Below are positions 1 through 10,389 of a DNA stretch of 64,000 nt, piece by piece. The notes below the pieces were generated by a model. The model did not search any database. It was not told the origin of the DNA and was given only the letters and a program-made list of their open reading frames with translations. How positions within the stretch are numbered: position 1 is the first letter of the stretch; every line of letters starts with the position of its first letter. Source of the DNA: Lotus japonicus (taxonomy: Eukaryota > Streptophyta > Magnoliopsida > Fabales > Fabaceae); contig NC_080043.1 of the NCBI RefSeq assembly GCF_012489685.1, positions 66,519,920 to 66,583,919 of the forward strand, read 5' to 3'. A program made the translations under genes and the position numbers.

Positions 1-168
1 TATTTTATGTATTTTTTATGCTTAATACATCTCATAAGGCACCTGGAATTGCAAAGGGAATTAGTTTCAGGGTCTGGAAAATTTTCGCATCAAATTGGGT
101 CCCTAAGAAAGTTTTTTAAATTCAATTAAAGTCAAAGCTCAATTTTATCCTAGTCATCAATTACACGT

Positions 169-186
169 TGTTCCGGTATAGAACTA
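169..186 (-). repeat. Remnant of the 3' LTR end
   Basis: TGTTCCGGTATA repeats the last 12 bases (minus-strand sense) of the LTR at 4015-4219. The rest of this LTR is gone. The join to the RNase H coding sequence falls at ACCGCTTGG, a string also found in the surviving LTR near 4090, so the deletion may have used short homology. Confidence 0.6.
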
Positions 187-471
187 ACCGCTTGGAACAT
201 GGTTGATCTGCACTTTCGCCACCTGCTTCATCAAATTTTGAGCCTTCACCAAGTATTTGGCTAACTGTGCATCCTTCGCCTGATATTCTCCCTGAATTTG
301 TCTTGACATTATTTGTGAATCTATCTTGATCCTGATGCTTTGTACGCCCATTTCGATCGCCAATCTCAGTCCTGCAATTATAGCCTCATACTCTGCCTGA
401 TTATTGTTGGATTTATAATCAAACTTCAATGACTGTTCAATTGTTACGCCTCCTGGTCCTTCTAAAATCAC
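184..471 (-). pseudogene. Second (archaeal-type) RNase H, truncated
   Basis: The segment has NNNQAEYEAIIAGLRLA and IRIKIDSQIMSRQIQGEYQ, which match the extra RNase H carried by Tat-group elements. It ends at INHVPSG, where family members normally continue with a few more residues before integrase. The end coincides with the join to the LTR stub, so this is where the integrase-removing deletion begins. Confidence 0.75.
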
Positions 472-1025
472 TCCAGCTCCACTACCCTTAATATTGGATG
501 AACCATCAACTGATAAACTCCACCTGACTCTTCACTTTTCTCGTCTGGAGACATTTCATTAACAAAATCAATCAAAGGTTGTGCTTTAACCTGTCCTTTC
601 TTCTCAAATGAAATTCCAAACTCAGACAATTCAACAGCCCATGAAACCATCCTTCCTGCTAAGTCAAGATTTTGTAACACTTGGCGAAGAGGCAAGTCAG
701 TTTTGACTACGACTAGAAAGCCTTGAAAATAAGGTCTTAACTTCCTGGCGGATATAATCAAGGCCAAAGCAGCCTTTTCTATATTTTGGTATCTCAATTC
801 TTCCCCTTGGAGTGCATGACTCACAAAATATATGATCCTCAGATCATCCTTAAGTTCTTGCAATAAAACTGAGCTAACAACGCTATCAGATATTGAAATA
901 AATATTGACAGTGAAATATCTGGCACTGGCTTTGATAAGATTGGTGGTTTTGATAAGTGCTCCTTCAAACTTTGAAACGCCACTTCACACTCCTCTGTCC
1001 ATTGGAACGCCTTGTTTTTCCTCAA
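468..1025 (-). pseudogene. RNase H domain following RT
   Basis: This segment of 185 codons continues directly from the RT. It contains KAFQWTEECEVAFQSLKEHL and the block YFVSHALQGEELRYQNIEKA typical of the connection and RNase H part of Ty3/gypsy pol. It is separated from the RT by one stop (about 1026-1028) and from the next domain by a frame change. Its role would be to remove RNA from the RNA-DNA hybrid. Confidence 0.75.
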
Positions 1026-1028
1026 ACA

Positions 1029-1778
1029 CTAGAAGAATGGAGCTGATTTATTTCCGGAACATGGTAAGAATCTCGCCAGGGCTGCAATTCTTCCCGTCAA
1101 CTTTTGCACATCTTTCACTGAGGTGGGACTCTGCATTTCAATAATAGCTTTGCATTTATCAGGATTTGCTTCAATTCTCCTTCTTGTGATCATAAAACCC
1201 AGAAACTTTCCACTCTTAATCCCAAACGAGCACTTCTCTGGATTAAGTCTCATATTATGCTTTCTGAGCTCCCCAAAAGCCTCTCTCAAATCTGAACAAT
1301 GCGTTAACATTTCATCTGATTTTACCACCATGTCATCAACATAAATTTCCATGTTTCACCCCACCTGTTTATCAAAAACTTTGTCCATCAACCTTTGATA
1401 AGTTGCTCCTGCATTTTTGAGCCCAAATGACATGGTTTGATAGCAGTAGTTCGCCTGATTCGTCATGAAAGTTGTTTTCTCCTCATCCGGTCCATACATT
1501 CTGATTTGATGGTATCCAGAATATGCATCCATAAGGCTGAGCATTCTAAATCCAGACGCCCTATCCACAAGTTTGTCAATATTTGGCAAAGGATAAGAAT
1601 CCTTCGGGCAATGTTTGTTTAAATTTGTATAATCAGTACACATTCTCCACTTTCCATTAGCCTTTTTCACCATAACGACATTCACCAACCACGTTGGATA
1701 CTTTACTTCTCTGATAAATCCCGCTTCCAATAACTTGTTAGTTTCTACCCTTACAACTTCTGCTTTCTCTTCGCCCAT
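1029..1778 (-). pseudogene. Reverse transcriptase of the Tat-type element (broken)
   Basis: Two fragments, 1356-1778 and 1029-1352, cover the fingers and palm. Visible motifs are VMVKKANGKWRMCTDYTNLN, YPLPNIDKLVD, LMDAYSGYHQI and the catalytic YVDD box (MEIYVDDMVVKS). The fragments are separated by an in-frame stop at about 1353. RT would copy the element's RNA into DNA. Confidence 0.85.
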
Positions 1779-1896
1779 CTTTCTTTTAAACTGAACAATT
1801 GGCTTTGGTCCTGGATTTAAGGCTAACTTATGACAAATAAATTCCGGATCAATTCCAGGAAGGTCTTACGCACTCCATGCAAACAAATCCATGTTC

Positions 1897-2512
1897 TCAG
1901 CCAAAAGTTTGACCAACCTGTCTTGCTGGACTTGCTGATAAACTCGTGCCAACTTTTAAATTCCTTTCGCCAATTGCCACTACTTTGGTTTCCTCTTCGG
2001 ACGTCATCTTGCTTTCTATAAATCCATCACGAGGATCCAAACTTGCTTCGGCTTGATTCATTTCAATCTCATAAACCCGATGTCCCTCTTTCACAGCTTT
2101 CTTTCCCATATGACCATACTGTTTGAAGCTTTCAGAGTAACATTTTCTGGCTATGATTTGGTCAGCCTTTAAGACTCCAACTCCTCCCAATAAGCACATT
2201 GTATGGTGAAGTACATTTTACCACTAGAAACTTAATAGCAAATATCTCCACATTTTTTCCTTCTCCGAAAATAGTGCTCAACTCCACATAACCTCTGACA
2301 AACACCTTTTCGCCAGAAAAACCCACCAAAGATCCATCATAAGGTTGCAAATCGGATTCTGTCAGGCCCAATTTTTCAAAAGCATCTCCATAAATTAAAT
2401 CCGCTGAACTCCCTTGATCCAACAGTACCCTCTCAATTTCATATTCAGCAATCGTCAGCATCACCACAATTAGTTCATCCTCATGAGGCTGAACTCCCTC
2501 AAAATCTCGCAC
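1897..2512 (-). pseudogene. Retropepsin-like protease region of pol
   Basis: The fragment at 2162-2512 carries the aspartic protease signature LLDQGSSADLIYGDAF, in which the DQGS motif replaces the usual DTG/DSG as in Tat-type elements, and the flap-side block YNVLIGRSW. The next fragment, 1897-2199, is a linker between protease and reverse transcriptase in another frame. A frameshift near 2165-2200 and a further break before 1778 separate it from the RT. The protease would process the Gag-Pol polyprotein. Confidence 0.75.
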
Positions 2513-2713
2513 AGTAAAAGTAATATCTGGCTGGTTGGTTTCCCAACTTCCCTAATCATTAGAATAAACAGTATTGATTGAATGAACATACCTATTTCGA
2601 GCTGAATTAGTTATTCCACCACCTCGGAATCCACCAAAGATAGAATGAATTCGTCCCTTCGCTTTCCCCTCTGATTGTCTGTTTTGACCATCACTCTCCA
2701 CGTCCTTTCCATC

Positions 2714-3959
2714 TTATGTTCGGTTTGTTGAAGTTCCTGCCTCATCTGAATTGTTTCGCCCTTCAAGTTGTTTCATACATCCAGCCTTCACCAATTTGTC
2801 TATCTCTTTCTTCAAAGTAAAACAATCATCAGTATTGTGTCCCGAAATCCTATGATATTCACACCACTTCGTCTTATCCACATAACCTATTGACGGCTTT
2901 GGTTGCCGAGGAAAACGGATAACGTTCGCCTCCAAACGTGTGCAAAGCATCGGTTAAATTAACCGCCAAAGGTGCAACACGATCATTTTAATTCCGAGTC
3001 CACGTCATCGAATGCCCTGGCCCACGCACTCCATACGGCTGAGCACGATTCTAGAAATGAGAACGGTTATCAAATCGACTGTCATAACGGTTTCGATTAT
3101 TATATCCTATATCTCCACATTCAGCCCATCCCTTCGAATGTTGATCCGTAATCGCTCCCTTCTTCGCCTCAAACTGCTGTTTTTGCCCCGTAACCGCTGC
3201 ATTTGGGCGGTTGTTTTTTATCCGTTCGCTCTGCTCCTCCCAGATGTACCCTTGCACTCTTTCACGTAAATGCGCCATTGTCTCCACAGGTTTCCTACTT
3301 AAATTGTTGTTTAAGCCTCCAGGCTTCAAACCCAATTTAAAAGCTGCAATGCAGATTTCCGGCATCTTATCCTCCAAATGAACAGATAATTGGTTGAATC
3401 GCCCCATGTAAGACTGCAAAGTCTCATTTGGTCCCTGACAAACATTGAATAATGTCGCTGGAGTCACCTTTTGAGCACGACTGGTTGAAAATTGAGACAA
3501 GAACTTTGTTGATAACTCCGTGAAATTGACAATTGACCTTGAAGGAAAAGTTGTAAACCAAATCATTGCTGACTTCTTGAAAGTTGATGGAAGCATTTTG
3601 CACTTCAACGTGTCCGATGCGCCTACAATAACCATTTTTATGTTAAAATACACTAAATGGTCCTTTGGATCCGTGTCGCCGTAATAAGAATCAAGCTTTA
3701 GCGTCTTCAAATTATCTGGGACGGCGGTGTTTGCTATTTCCTCTGTGAAAGGTTGGAAATCCACCACCGTCTCAGCCATTCGTCGATCGCCCTCTCGTAA
3801 CCCCTGAGTCTGATTGAGATCAGTAAGTTGATTTTGTAACTGTTGATTGTGTTGACGAAGATCGTTGAGATCATCCATGATCCGCTGAAGAACATTGGGA
3901 GGAACATTATCTTGTTGGACATGATTCCTCTCTCCGTTCGCCCCGGATCGAGTCACCAT
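2714..3959 (-). pseudogene. gag: gag of the Tat-type element (broken)
   Basis: The first open part is 302 residues (3051-3959) and starts MVTRSGANGERN. An N-terminal coiled-coil-like stretch (LNDLRQHNQQLQNQL) is followed by the retrotransposon gag core around residues 85-215, which includes the MIWFTTFPSRSI block. After a stop and a frame change the zinc-binding tail follows at 2714-2950, with the pattern WCEYHRISGHNTDDCF. Gag would form the particle that packages the element's RNA. The frame is interrupted near 2950-3050, so no full-length product is expected. Confidence 0.8.
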
Positions 3960-3995
3960 TGTAGTGAAAAATGAAGCCTAAGAACGTATCCTTCG

Positions 3996-4013
3996 GCCCC
4001 ACGGTGGGCGCCA
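3996..4013 (-). other. Primer-binding site, tRNA-Lys type
   Basis: Immediately inside the 5' LTR the minus strand reads TGGCGCCCACCGTGGGGC. From memory this is complementary to the 3' end plus CCA of plant tRNA-Lys(CUU) over 18 bases. It sets the element's orientation. Confidence 0.7.
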
Positions 4014-4014
4014 A

Positions 4015-4219
4015 TGTTCCGGTATAACCAATTAAGAGCAAGCGAGAGATGAACAAGTAAATGAAAAATGCGTAAAATGATAGGTCCCCACCGCTTGGGT
4101 GGTGCCTGTTATTTATAACTTGGGTTTTGGTCCGAACGAACCATGGGTTGCCCGACCCATTAAGTATACAAAATGATCAGCCCAAATGTCTTATGAATTG
4201 GTACGCCTAAATCAGACCA
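4015..4219 (-). repeat. 5' LTR of the Tat-type element
   Basis: On the minus strand it begins TGGTCTGATTTAGG and ends TATACCGGAACA, so it has TG..CA ends, and is 205 bp long. A TATA box (TATAAATAA, minus strand) lies at 4109-4117. It is followed directly by the primer site and flanked on the outside by the TSD CACGT. Confidence 0.8.
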
Positions 4220-4224
4220 CACGT

Positions 4225-4689
4225 GATTTTTATATTTTTTTATTTAAAATATAAAAAAATTTAATTCCAAATCAATAACTTAATCAGAAAAAAAAAATTT
4301 TAAAAACTTTCAATGTTGAACCCAATGTTACGCTTTCGCATTCAATTAAGTTGAACCATTCCGTTGCTAATTTCCGCGCAAATTTAGGGAAGGAATTATT
4401 ACTTCATTATTTTTATTTGAAATCACCATCCCTAGAGAGGGATTTTTCCGCGCTAATTTGTCATTAGGTAACTGACCATTTTTCCTTTTGTGAGCAGATT
4501 ATTTTCCTGTACAATAACCATTTTATTCTATTTTTTTTTTCCAAATCCTACCTAATTTAGTTGAAAATCTAATATTGGTTAAAGTTTTTCACATTCATAT
4601 TCAGGATCATGTTCATCAACATACATAGTCATTAAAATGTCACAAACAATTAAAAACATTAATCCGAACAAAACATTAAATACATAAAT
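4225..4689. other. AT-rich spacer, no gene seen
   Basis: The stretch is dominated by A and T runs. I found no coding segment, TIR or LTR signal that I can support. Confidence 0.5.
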
Positions 4690-5530
4690 ATTCATCTAAG
4701 TTCATGAAAGGTCATCTCATCTTTGTTCTGTTGGTCTGTAGGTGGCTGGAGTGGTGGATCGACCGTGGATGAAGGTGAACCTTGAGAAAATCTCTCCATA
4801 TTTTTTAGTGGCACTAACTTTACCTCCTTGTTCCCTAACCTCTTTATATATTGCTTCTCCTTACAAAACTTACAACCTTGCAATATCTCATCTTCTTTAT
4901 AACACAACATACAATCCCCTGGACAACATTCAATCTTCATAAGTTTAGGAACTTCTTTCTTTGTATGGCATAAAATTTAGGCATAGAATTACCATTAGGC
5001 ATTGCATTACCCATAAATTTCACCCATTCATTAAAACACCCCTTTGATAAACCATACTCCATCTTTGAACTTAAGGCTTTTAAAGAAGGTGACAACATAT
5101 AATATTTATCACAATAATCCTATAGAAAAGAATTTGCGGTGTTCAAAAAATTAAATAATTGAGATACTTAAGGGTTAGGATCTTCAGTCATCATGTCCTC
5201 TTGCTCAAAATAGTTGCCAACTACTGATCTAGTAGCATCCATCACCAATTGGTCATAACTATTAAACATTTCTCTTTGTCCACTATTGTCGTAGTAAGAG
5301 TGACCAGCAACCATTTGGGGAATCAGTTCTCCATGATTCATCCAATGGTAATAACTCATCATGAAGCCTTGCATACATAGATGGGCTTTTACCATGTTTC
5401 TTCAAATCTTGTGCACTATCATTTGTTACAATGGCACGTAATTTTTCCACATTGGCAACAAACTGATCTTGTTCACAAGCATGCTTGACAAATTCATGAA
5501 TTCCCCAAACAAATTATTATGTCATGTACC
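4690..5530 (-). pseudogene. CACTA (En/Spm) transposase remnant
   Basis: Going down the minus strand from 5530, FVKHACEQDQFVANVEKLR and then MVKAHLCMQGFMMSYYHWMNHGE (5330-5395) match the N-terminal transposase-associated domain of plant CACTA elements. Downstream, LKALSSKMEYGLSKGCFNEW (about 5040-5100) and MKIECCPGDCMLCYKEDEIL (4880-4940) match the start of the TNP2-like transposase, whose usual form has a KIHACPNDCMLYWKE block. At least two frame changes separate these parts. The catalytic core beyond this start is absent and I saw no CACTA TIR, so it is a truncated dead copy. Confidence 0.75.
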
Positions 5531-5759
5531 TATCACAGTCCAATCTATTATCCATTCACTTTCATATTTTCAGGAACATCCATTGCTAATACACGGGCAC
5601 AATAACCAAGCAATAGTAGTTCAGTAAATGAATCCACAATTTAAAAGCATATTCAAGCTTAAATGAAAGCATTCATCAATAAGAAAATAAATTAACAAAA
5701 CAAGTTTAGAGTAACAAAACAGAACAAGGATCCCAAAACTAAGACCATCATGTCAAAAT

Positions 5760-6670
5760 CCCAAAATCCGTCCTTTGGGGGTAGAGTTTACTTGATCAAA
5801 AGTACTTTGTCCTCAATTCCTCTTTTCTATTTATCGTTCTATAGAACGCCTGTTGGAATTTTAAGGGCCTGCAATAGCCTAATGATAAATTTCCTTGGGG
5901 GGGGAGGGGGTCTGGAGGGTGATCAACAGAAAATCGCGTAGGTTAAATGGGACAACGTGTGCAAGCTTAAGAATCTTGAAGGCCTTGACATAAGGAATTG
6001 AGGTGAGTTCAATAAGGCGTTGATTGGTAAGTGGAGATAGAGGCTGGCCTTAGAAGAACAGAGTAGTTGGGAACGAATAATTAGTTCGAAGTATAATATC
6101 AAGAATGGCAAGAAAAGAGGGTCTCTCCCTAAAAAGATATGATTGTGGTGGTAGGATGTTATGAAAACTTGCTTTGAGGCCCCTAAAGGAAACTGATTTG
6201 GAGAGGTGTTATTTAGAAGGATGAGGGAGGGTAACAGAATGCAGTTCTGGCCAGATTCCTGATTCGGCAATGAACCTCTTGCTTCTATATTTTGTAGGCT
6301 GCACCATTTGTCTAGATATGGGATGTTGCACAGAAGGTAGCGGGAAGTGGACTCTTAACTGGCGTAGACCCCTTTGAGAAAGGGAGAAGAAGTGGGATGA
6401 GGATTTGTTGTGATAAATGAATTCTAACTTTCTCAAGAATGGAAGGAAAGATAAAAAGGCCTGGTCTCCCTACACAAGTGAGAGCTACTCAGTTAAATCG
6501 GCATACTCTGGGATTATGGGGTTTGCGAATGATGTTTTTGACCCAATTTATAGTAAGCTTTGGGAGGTTGCGGTGCCCTCTAATGTTAAAGCGTATATAT
6601 GGAGATTACTTTGGGATAGAATCCAAACGAAAGCTAATCTTATCAAAAGGGGGATCGTTTGGATGGAAGC
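5760..6670 (+). pseudogene. LINE (L1-type) reverse transcriptase C-terminal half
   Basis: FGGRVYLIKSTLSSIPLFYLSFY (about 5775-5840) is the conserved block after the RT thumb in plant L1 elements. It is followed by KWDNVCKLKNLEGLDIRN (5945-6000) and, after several stops, by the zf-RVT-type segment YSVKSAYSGIMGF..LWEVAVPSNVKAYIWRLLWDR (about 6485-6625). The 5' part (endonuclease and RT core) is missing, as in 5'-truncated LINEs. The zf-RVT region breaks off near 6670, where LTR-like DNA begins. Confidence 0.75.
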
Positions 6671-6684
6671 GATGCGAAGTGGCT

Positions 6685-7400
6685 TGGTTTATCTGCACAC
6701 ATGTGCCTGCAGTTGTGGCACGCACATGCGTGCCTGATAGTATGTATTTCCCTATAAATAGAACTTTGTCATTTTAGTTTTGTATCTTAGTTTTTTTTTT
6801 TTTGAACAAATTACTTGTGTAAGGTGCTTTGGAGCTTCTCTAAGGCTTCTTCTCAGGTTAGGAATTATGTTTTCCTTAGCCATGCTTGGCTAAGTTTGTT
6901 TTAGCATTTGAGATATGGATCCCTAACTTGTTATGTTTTAACTTTTGAGTTTATATGGAATAAGGTTTTCATCTTGTATGCATGCAAGTTGTTTTACTTA
7001 TTCTCTGCACAAATGGAAGTTTTGTTTAGAATAAGAGGATTGGGATGGGACTTATTAGAGCACTTGTACCTCAGGAATAAGGGTGAGATCTAGTAGTTGA
7101 TGGCTTGAACTTAATAACTTCATCTTCAATTGGCTTACTCATAGATGGTGAGAAATCAGACTAATGAAATCTAATTGAAAGTATTTTTTGACTTGAGGAA
7201 TCAACACTAAGAGAATTAGGCTAGATCAACAATAGAATGAATTCCATTTTGCATTGCATATACTCTCATTTCTTTTAAATCATAACTTGTTTTGGTGAAG
7301 CTAACCCAAGTGCTAGCTCTTAGTCATAAGTTCTTCTTCAATTCAGAAATTTAAGTTCTCTACCAACCAATCAAATTACTATTTTTTTTTACTTTCTTTT
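6685..7400 (+). repeat. LTR-like fragment with palindromic promoter
   Basis: GC palindromes (around CACACATGTG and GCACGCACATGCGTGC, 6693-6736) precede a TATA box (CCCTATAAATAG, 6751-6762) and an untranslated-looking leader. The same arrangement, palindromes of the CCACGCACATGCGTGG type and then CTATAAATAGGAATTTTGTCATTT, recurs at 8560-8780. I infer two related LTR promoter regions. Ends and TSD were not resolved. Confidence 0.45.
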
Positions 7401-7609
7401 GTTCTGAACAACTCTTGCTCTTGTGAATTGGTACTTCCCCAATCCATGTGGCTCGACAATCTTATATATTACATCAGACATACCTTATACTTGTGGATTG
7501 CGTATCAGTACTCTGTGTGGTATTCTTGCTATAGATGGTTGGGATTCATTTATGTGCAGCCAAATGGCAGTAAGATGCACTTTATGCATCACTCTCATGG
7601 TAGTTGGAA

Positions 7610-7775
7610 TGTGAAGCAGCAGCGAGGCTTATGGGCGATCCAATGCGTGGTCACGTGGACAATTTGGACCCTTTGAAACAAGGTAGTTTTCTGTAACAAG
7701 GACCCAACTTCTGCAGATACCTTAGAACTCATTCAATGTATGTCTTGGATTTTTTTTTAATTCTAGAATGAAATA
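7610..7775 (+). pseudogene. LINE fragment downstream of zf-RVT
   Basis: The sequence RGLWAIQCVVTWTIWTL (7625-7676) resembles the conserved W..AVVWTIWKARN segment that follows zf-RVT in plant L1 elements. It is probably the same LINE as at 5760-6670, split by the LTR-like insertion between them. Confidence 0.5.
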
Positions 7776-7819
7776 AAGAATAGTAGCACTTAAGGGGGTG
7801 CTATAACCCTCACGACCAC

Positions 7820-8060
7820 TGGATCATCCACCCATCTTCCTTGGATAAGGAGCCCGCTTGAGAGAGTTCACCCTTCTTCGACAATTAACAACATTATGGA
7901 AATATTTGGAGTTAGCATCCCCTTCCTTGATCCATCTCTCCCTAGATTTTTGGAAGAGCAAGGAGTCATTCAATTTTGCAACCTTCCAAAAGTCCTCAAG
8001 AAACTGATTCCTCAAGGCCAATTGGAGGTCTTAGATATGGATCTCTATAATTGTGAATGA
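7820..8060 (-). pseudogene. LINE endonuclease-RT linker, inverted
   Basis: The minus strand encodes FLEDFWKVAKLNDSLLFQKS and RERWIKEGDANSKYFHNVVN, the well-known linker between endonuclease and RT in plant L1 elements. It is opposite in orientation to the LINE pieces on either side, so it comes from an inverted or independent LINE insertion. Confidence 0.7.
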
Positions 8061-8104
8061 CTTCCGATGCTCAATGTTTGAATGAGTGACTGATCCACGA
8101 TCTT

Positions 8105-9925
8105 TGATGACCTGGGGTTTATTCTATTTTTTTTCAAGTCCTTCTTGTCTTTTTATTTTTTAGTCCTTTATTGATTTTTAAGTGAAGTTGAGTCCATTTT
8201 AGTGCATCTTTGCATCTGCATTAGTTTAGGTGTTTTTTTTATGTTTATTTATTTGATCTTTTTAACAGTTTTTATTAGTTTTAGTTAGAGATAATTCCTT
8301 GGGTCAGTTTTAAGTTAAAATATGAAGAGATCATTAGTGTTGATTATCTTTTTGGATTTTTATTTGATGAATTGAATGGATGACTGCAGAATTATTGTGA
8401 TTAAATGAGTGTTTTCATGAGTTACATTGGGGGATGATGGTTTGTTGAGATTCTTTGCACGTTTTAGGTGTTTTTGTTGGCTAATGATGATAATTGAAGG
8501 CTAAGTAAAGAACTATGATGATAGGAGAAGAGGGAGTTACAAAATTAGAGAATCAGCTGAGTCACATATGTGCGCTATGGATGCCGCGTACATACGTGGC
8601 AATACTATAAAGAAAAAGCTGAAGCCCACGCATGTGCGCCACTAGGCCACGTACATGCGTGGTGAACCTGACCTGATGGCTTTAATTTGACGGTTTGCCC
8701 ACGCATGTGTGTGGAGGAGCCCACGCACATGTATGGATAGTCGTTGAAAACTCTATAAATAGGAATTTTGTCATTTCTTATATGAGATCTTGGGAGGAAG
8801 TTAGAACCATTTCTACACCTAAACAAGAGGTTCTCTAGAGCTGAAAGGCTTTCTTGGTGGACCGCAAGGTTGAGCCCTTGGAGGTGGGTGCTTGAGCACC
8901 ATGGAAGAATGTGACAGCTCCTCCTGAAGGTCATGTCTCCATTCTACCCTGAGCTTCATCTTTCCTCTCTTTCTTTCTGCGTAGGCTGTGATGTATTTTG
9001 ATTCACTCTTGTTCAATATACTTTTATACAATTATAATTATGATTTTTTTTTGTTTGCAGTTCCTTTCCATGCTTAATGCTTCTTTTGGTCAATTGATGT
9101 TATAAGAGCTTCAATGATTCATAAACATATTGAAAGATTGATACGGATTGTTGTATGCTTAGTTCATAGAAAGGGGAGAGAGACGTATGTCTTAGGTTTG
9201 TTAATTCTCGCTGTGCTTCATGTATCAATTGCCCCTTTGATGACTTTCATGGCTTACATGACAATTGGAAAGTTGGTGTGAGTTTAGTAAATGAGAGAAA
9301 ATGTTTGTATTTGGGTAGGGTTGAGGTTTTCTAGGTAACAATGGGAGACATTAACCCTTAGGTAATAATAACACGAGTTGGGAATAAGGTCTGAACCGAG
9401 TGACATTCGGGATACACACCATTGAGATATGATTATCTAGTTAGGAGTTAAAGAGATCTTATGAGTGAAGGTCTTAGATTTCATCCATCTGAATATGAAT
9501 TTCTTGGGATAGGAACAAAGCTTTGGGTATGTCTCGTCGAGTAAGTTTAGATTGTAGCGCTCCTTTTGTGATTACTAGGACTTAAGTAATTAAAGCTAGA
9601 ATTTCAACGGGTAGGTTTACCTAACTAAGGAATTAGTGGGTGAATAGCTCTTATCGACATCTTGAATGTTAAATCTATCTTATATGAGTATAATGGTTGA
9701 GAACAAGTTGTGGATCAAGTGAAATCACTTCCTAGGTATGCTTTCTTTTTTCCCATATATCATATTCTTTTCATGTTATCTTTATTGTTTTTTTCTCATT
9801 TAAATAATTATCATCTTTGAATTTCTCATCTAATGCCTAGCTAGTGAGATGAGTATGTAGCAACACAATCCATGTGGAGACGACATAACCCGATACTATA
9901 CTACCATTGAGTCTTGAAAGAGATT
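8105..9925 (+). repeat. Probable LTR of a large gypsy-type element (solo or fragment)
   Basis: The stretch starts near TGATGACCTGGGGTTT and contains a palindrome-rich upstream part (8560-8745), a TATA box (CTCTATAAATAGG, 8750-8762) and a long leader. It ends with GTGGAGACGACATAACCCGATACTATACTACC (about 9870-9905), a phrase much like the LTR end of large Athila-type elements. LINE-like sequence lies on both sides, so it may have inserted into a LINE. I could not fix the exact ends or a TSD. Confidence 0.4.
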
Positions 9926-9934
9926 TGATAATAG

Positions 9935-10250
9935 TTAGTGAAGGAGACCTTCTTTTTATCAAAATCCCTTTCATCAGTCTTTCTTGGCACAAATATGATC
10001 CATAGCATGGGGTGGATAGGGGGTTTTGATGGTCTTATGTTTTGGCTTTTATGCTATGATGGGTATCAAAGTGTAGAGCGGCTAGGGTGGCGTTCTTTTT
10101 CCACTCTCCTTGCTCTGTTTTCTGTTCTTTCTTTGTTCAGAGCAAGTTTTTGTAATTTTTATATATTTTTGCCCTTTTAATGTTCCTTTTTTTTTTCGGG
10201 TTCTAGCACCCCTTTTCTATCATTTAATACATCATTTCTTATCAAAAAAT
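9935..10250 (+). repeat. LINE 3' end fragment
   Basis: T-rich sequence ending in TTTAATACATCATTTCTTATCAAAAAATT resembles the 3' end of plant L1 elements. It could be the tail of the LINE at 5760-7775 displaced by the LTR-like block. Confidence 0.4.
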
Positions 10251-10389
10251 TAAAATCCCAAAATTAAGCCCCTCACTAAAACACAAAATTACCCCTAAAC
10301 TAAGCCTATCACATTAAAATCTCTACAAAACCAAAATGCTGCAATAGTATCAATTAAACCAATTACTTTCTTCAATTTATTAAGTCTAA

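Larger units (their letters stand above)
169..4219 (-). mobile_element. Internally deleted Tat-type Ty3/gypsy retrotransposon
   Basis: Read on the minus strand the order is LTR (4015-4219), tRNA-Lys-type primer site, gag, protease, reverse transcriptase, RNase H and a second RNase H. It then joins abruptly to a stub of the 3' LTR that starts TGTTCCGGTATA at 169. The 5-bp direct repeat CACGT at 164-168 and 4220-4224 brackets the unit, so one insertion event is seen. Integrase and nearly all of the 3' LTR are missing, which I infer to be a later internal deletion. Two RNase H domains in tandem and the DQGSSAD protease are known for the Tat group of Ty3/gypsy elements. The frames are broken in several places, so it is not autonomous. 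Confidence 0.85.

Noticed and set aside
9938..10180. Frame of 80 codons with hydrophobic stretches, possible membrane protein
   Set aside because: It lies in T-rich DNA that resembles a LINE 3' end; hydrophobicity follows from T-rich codons.
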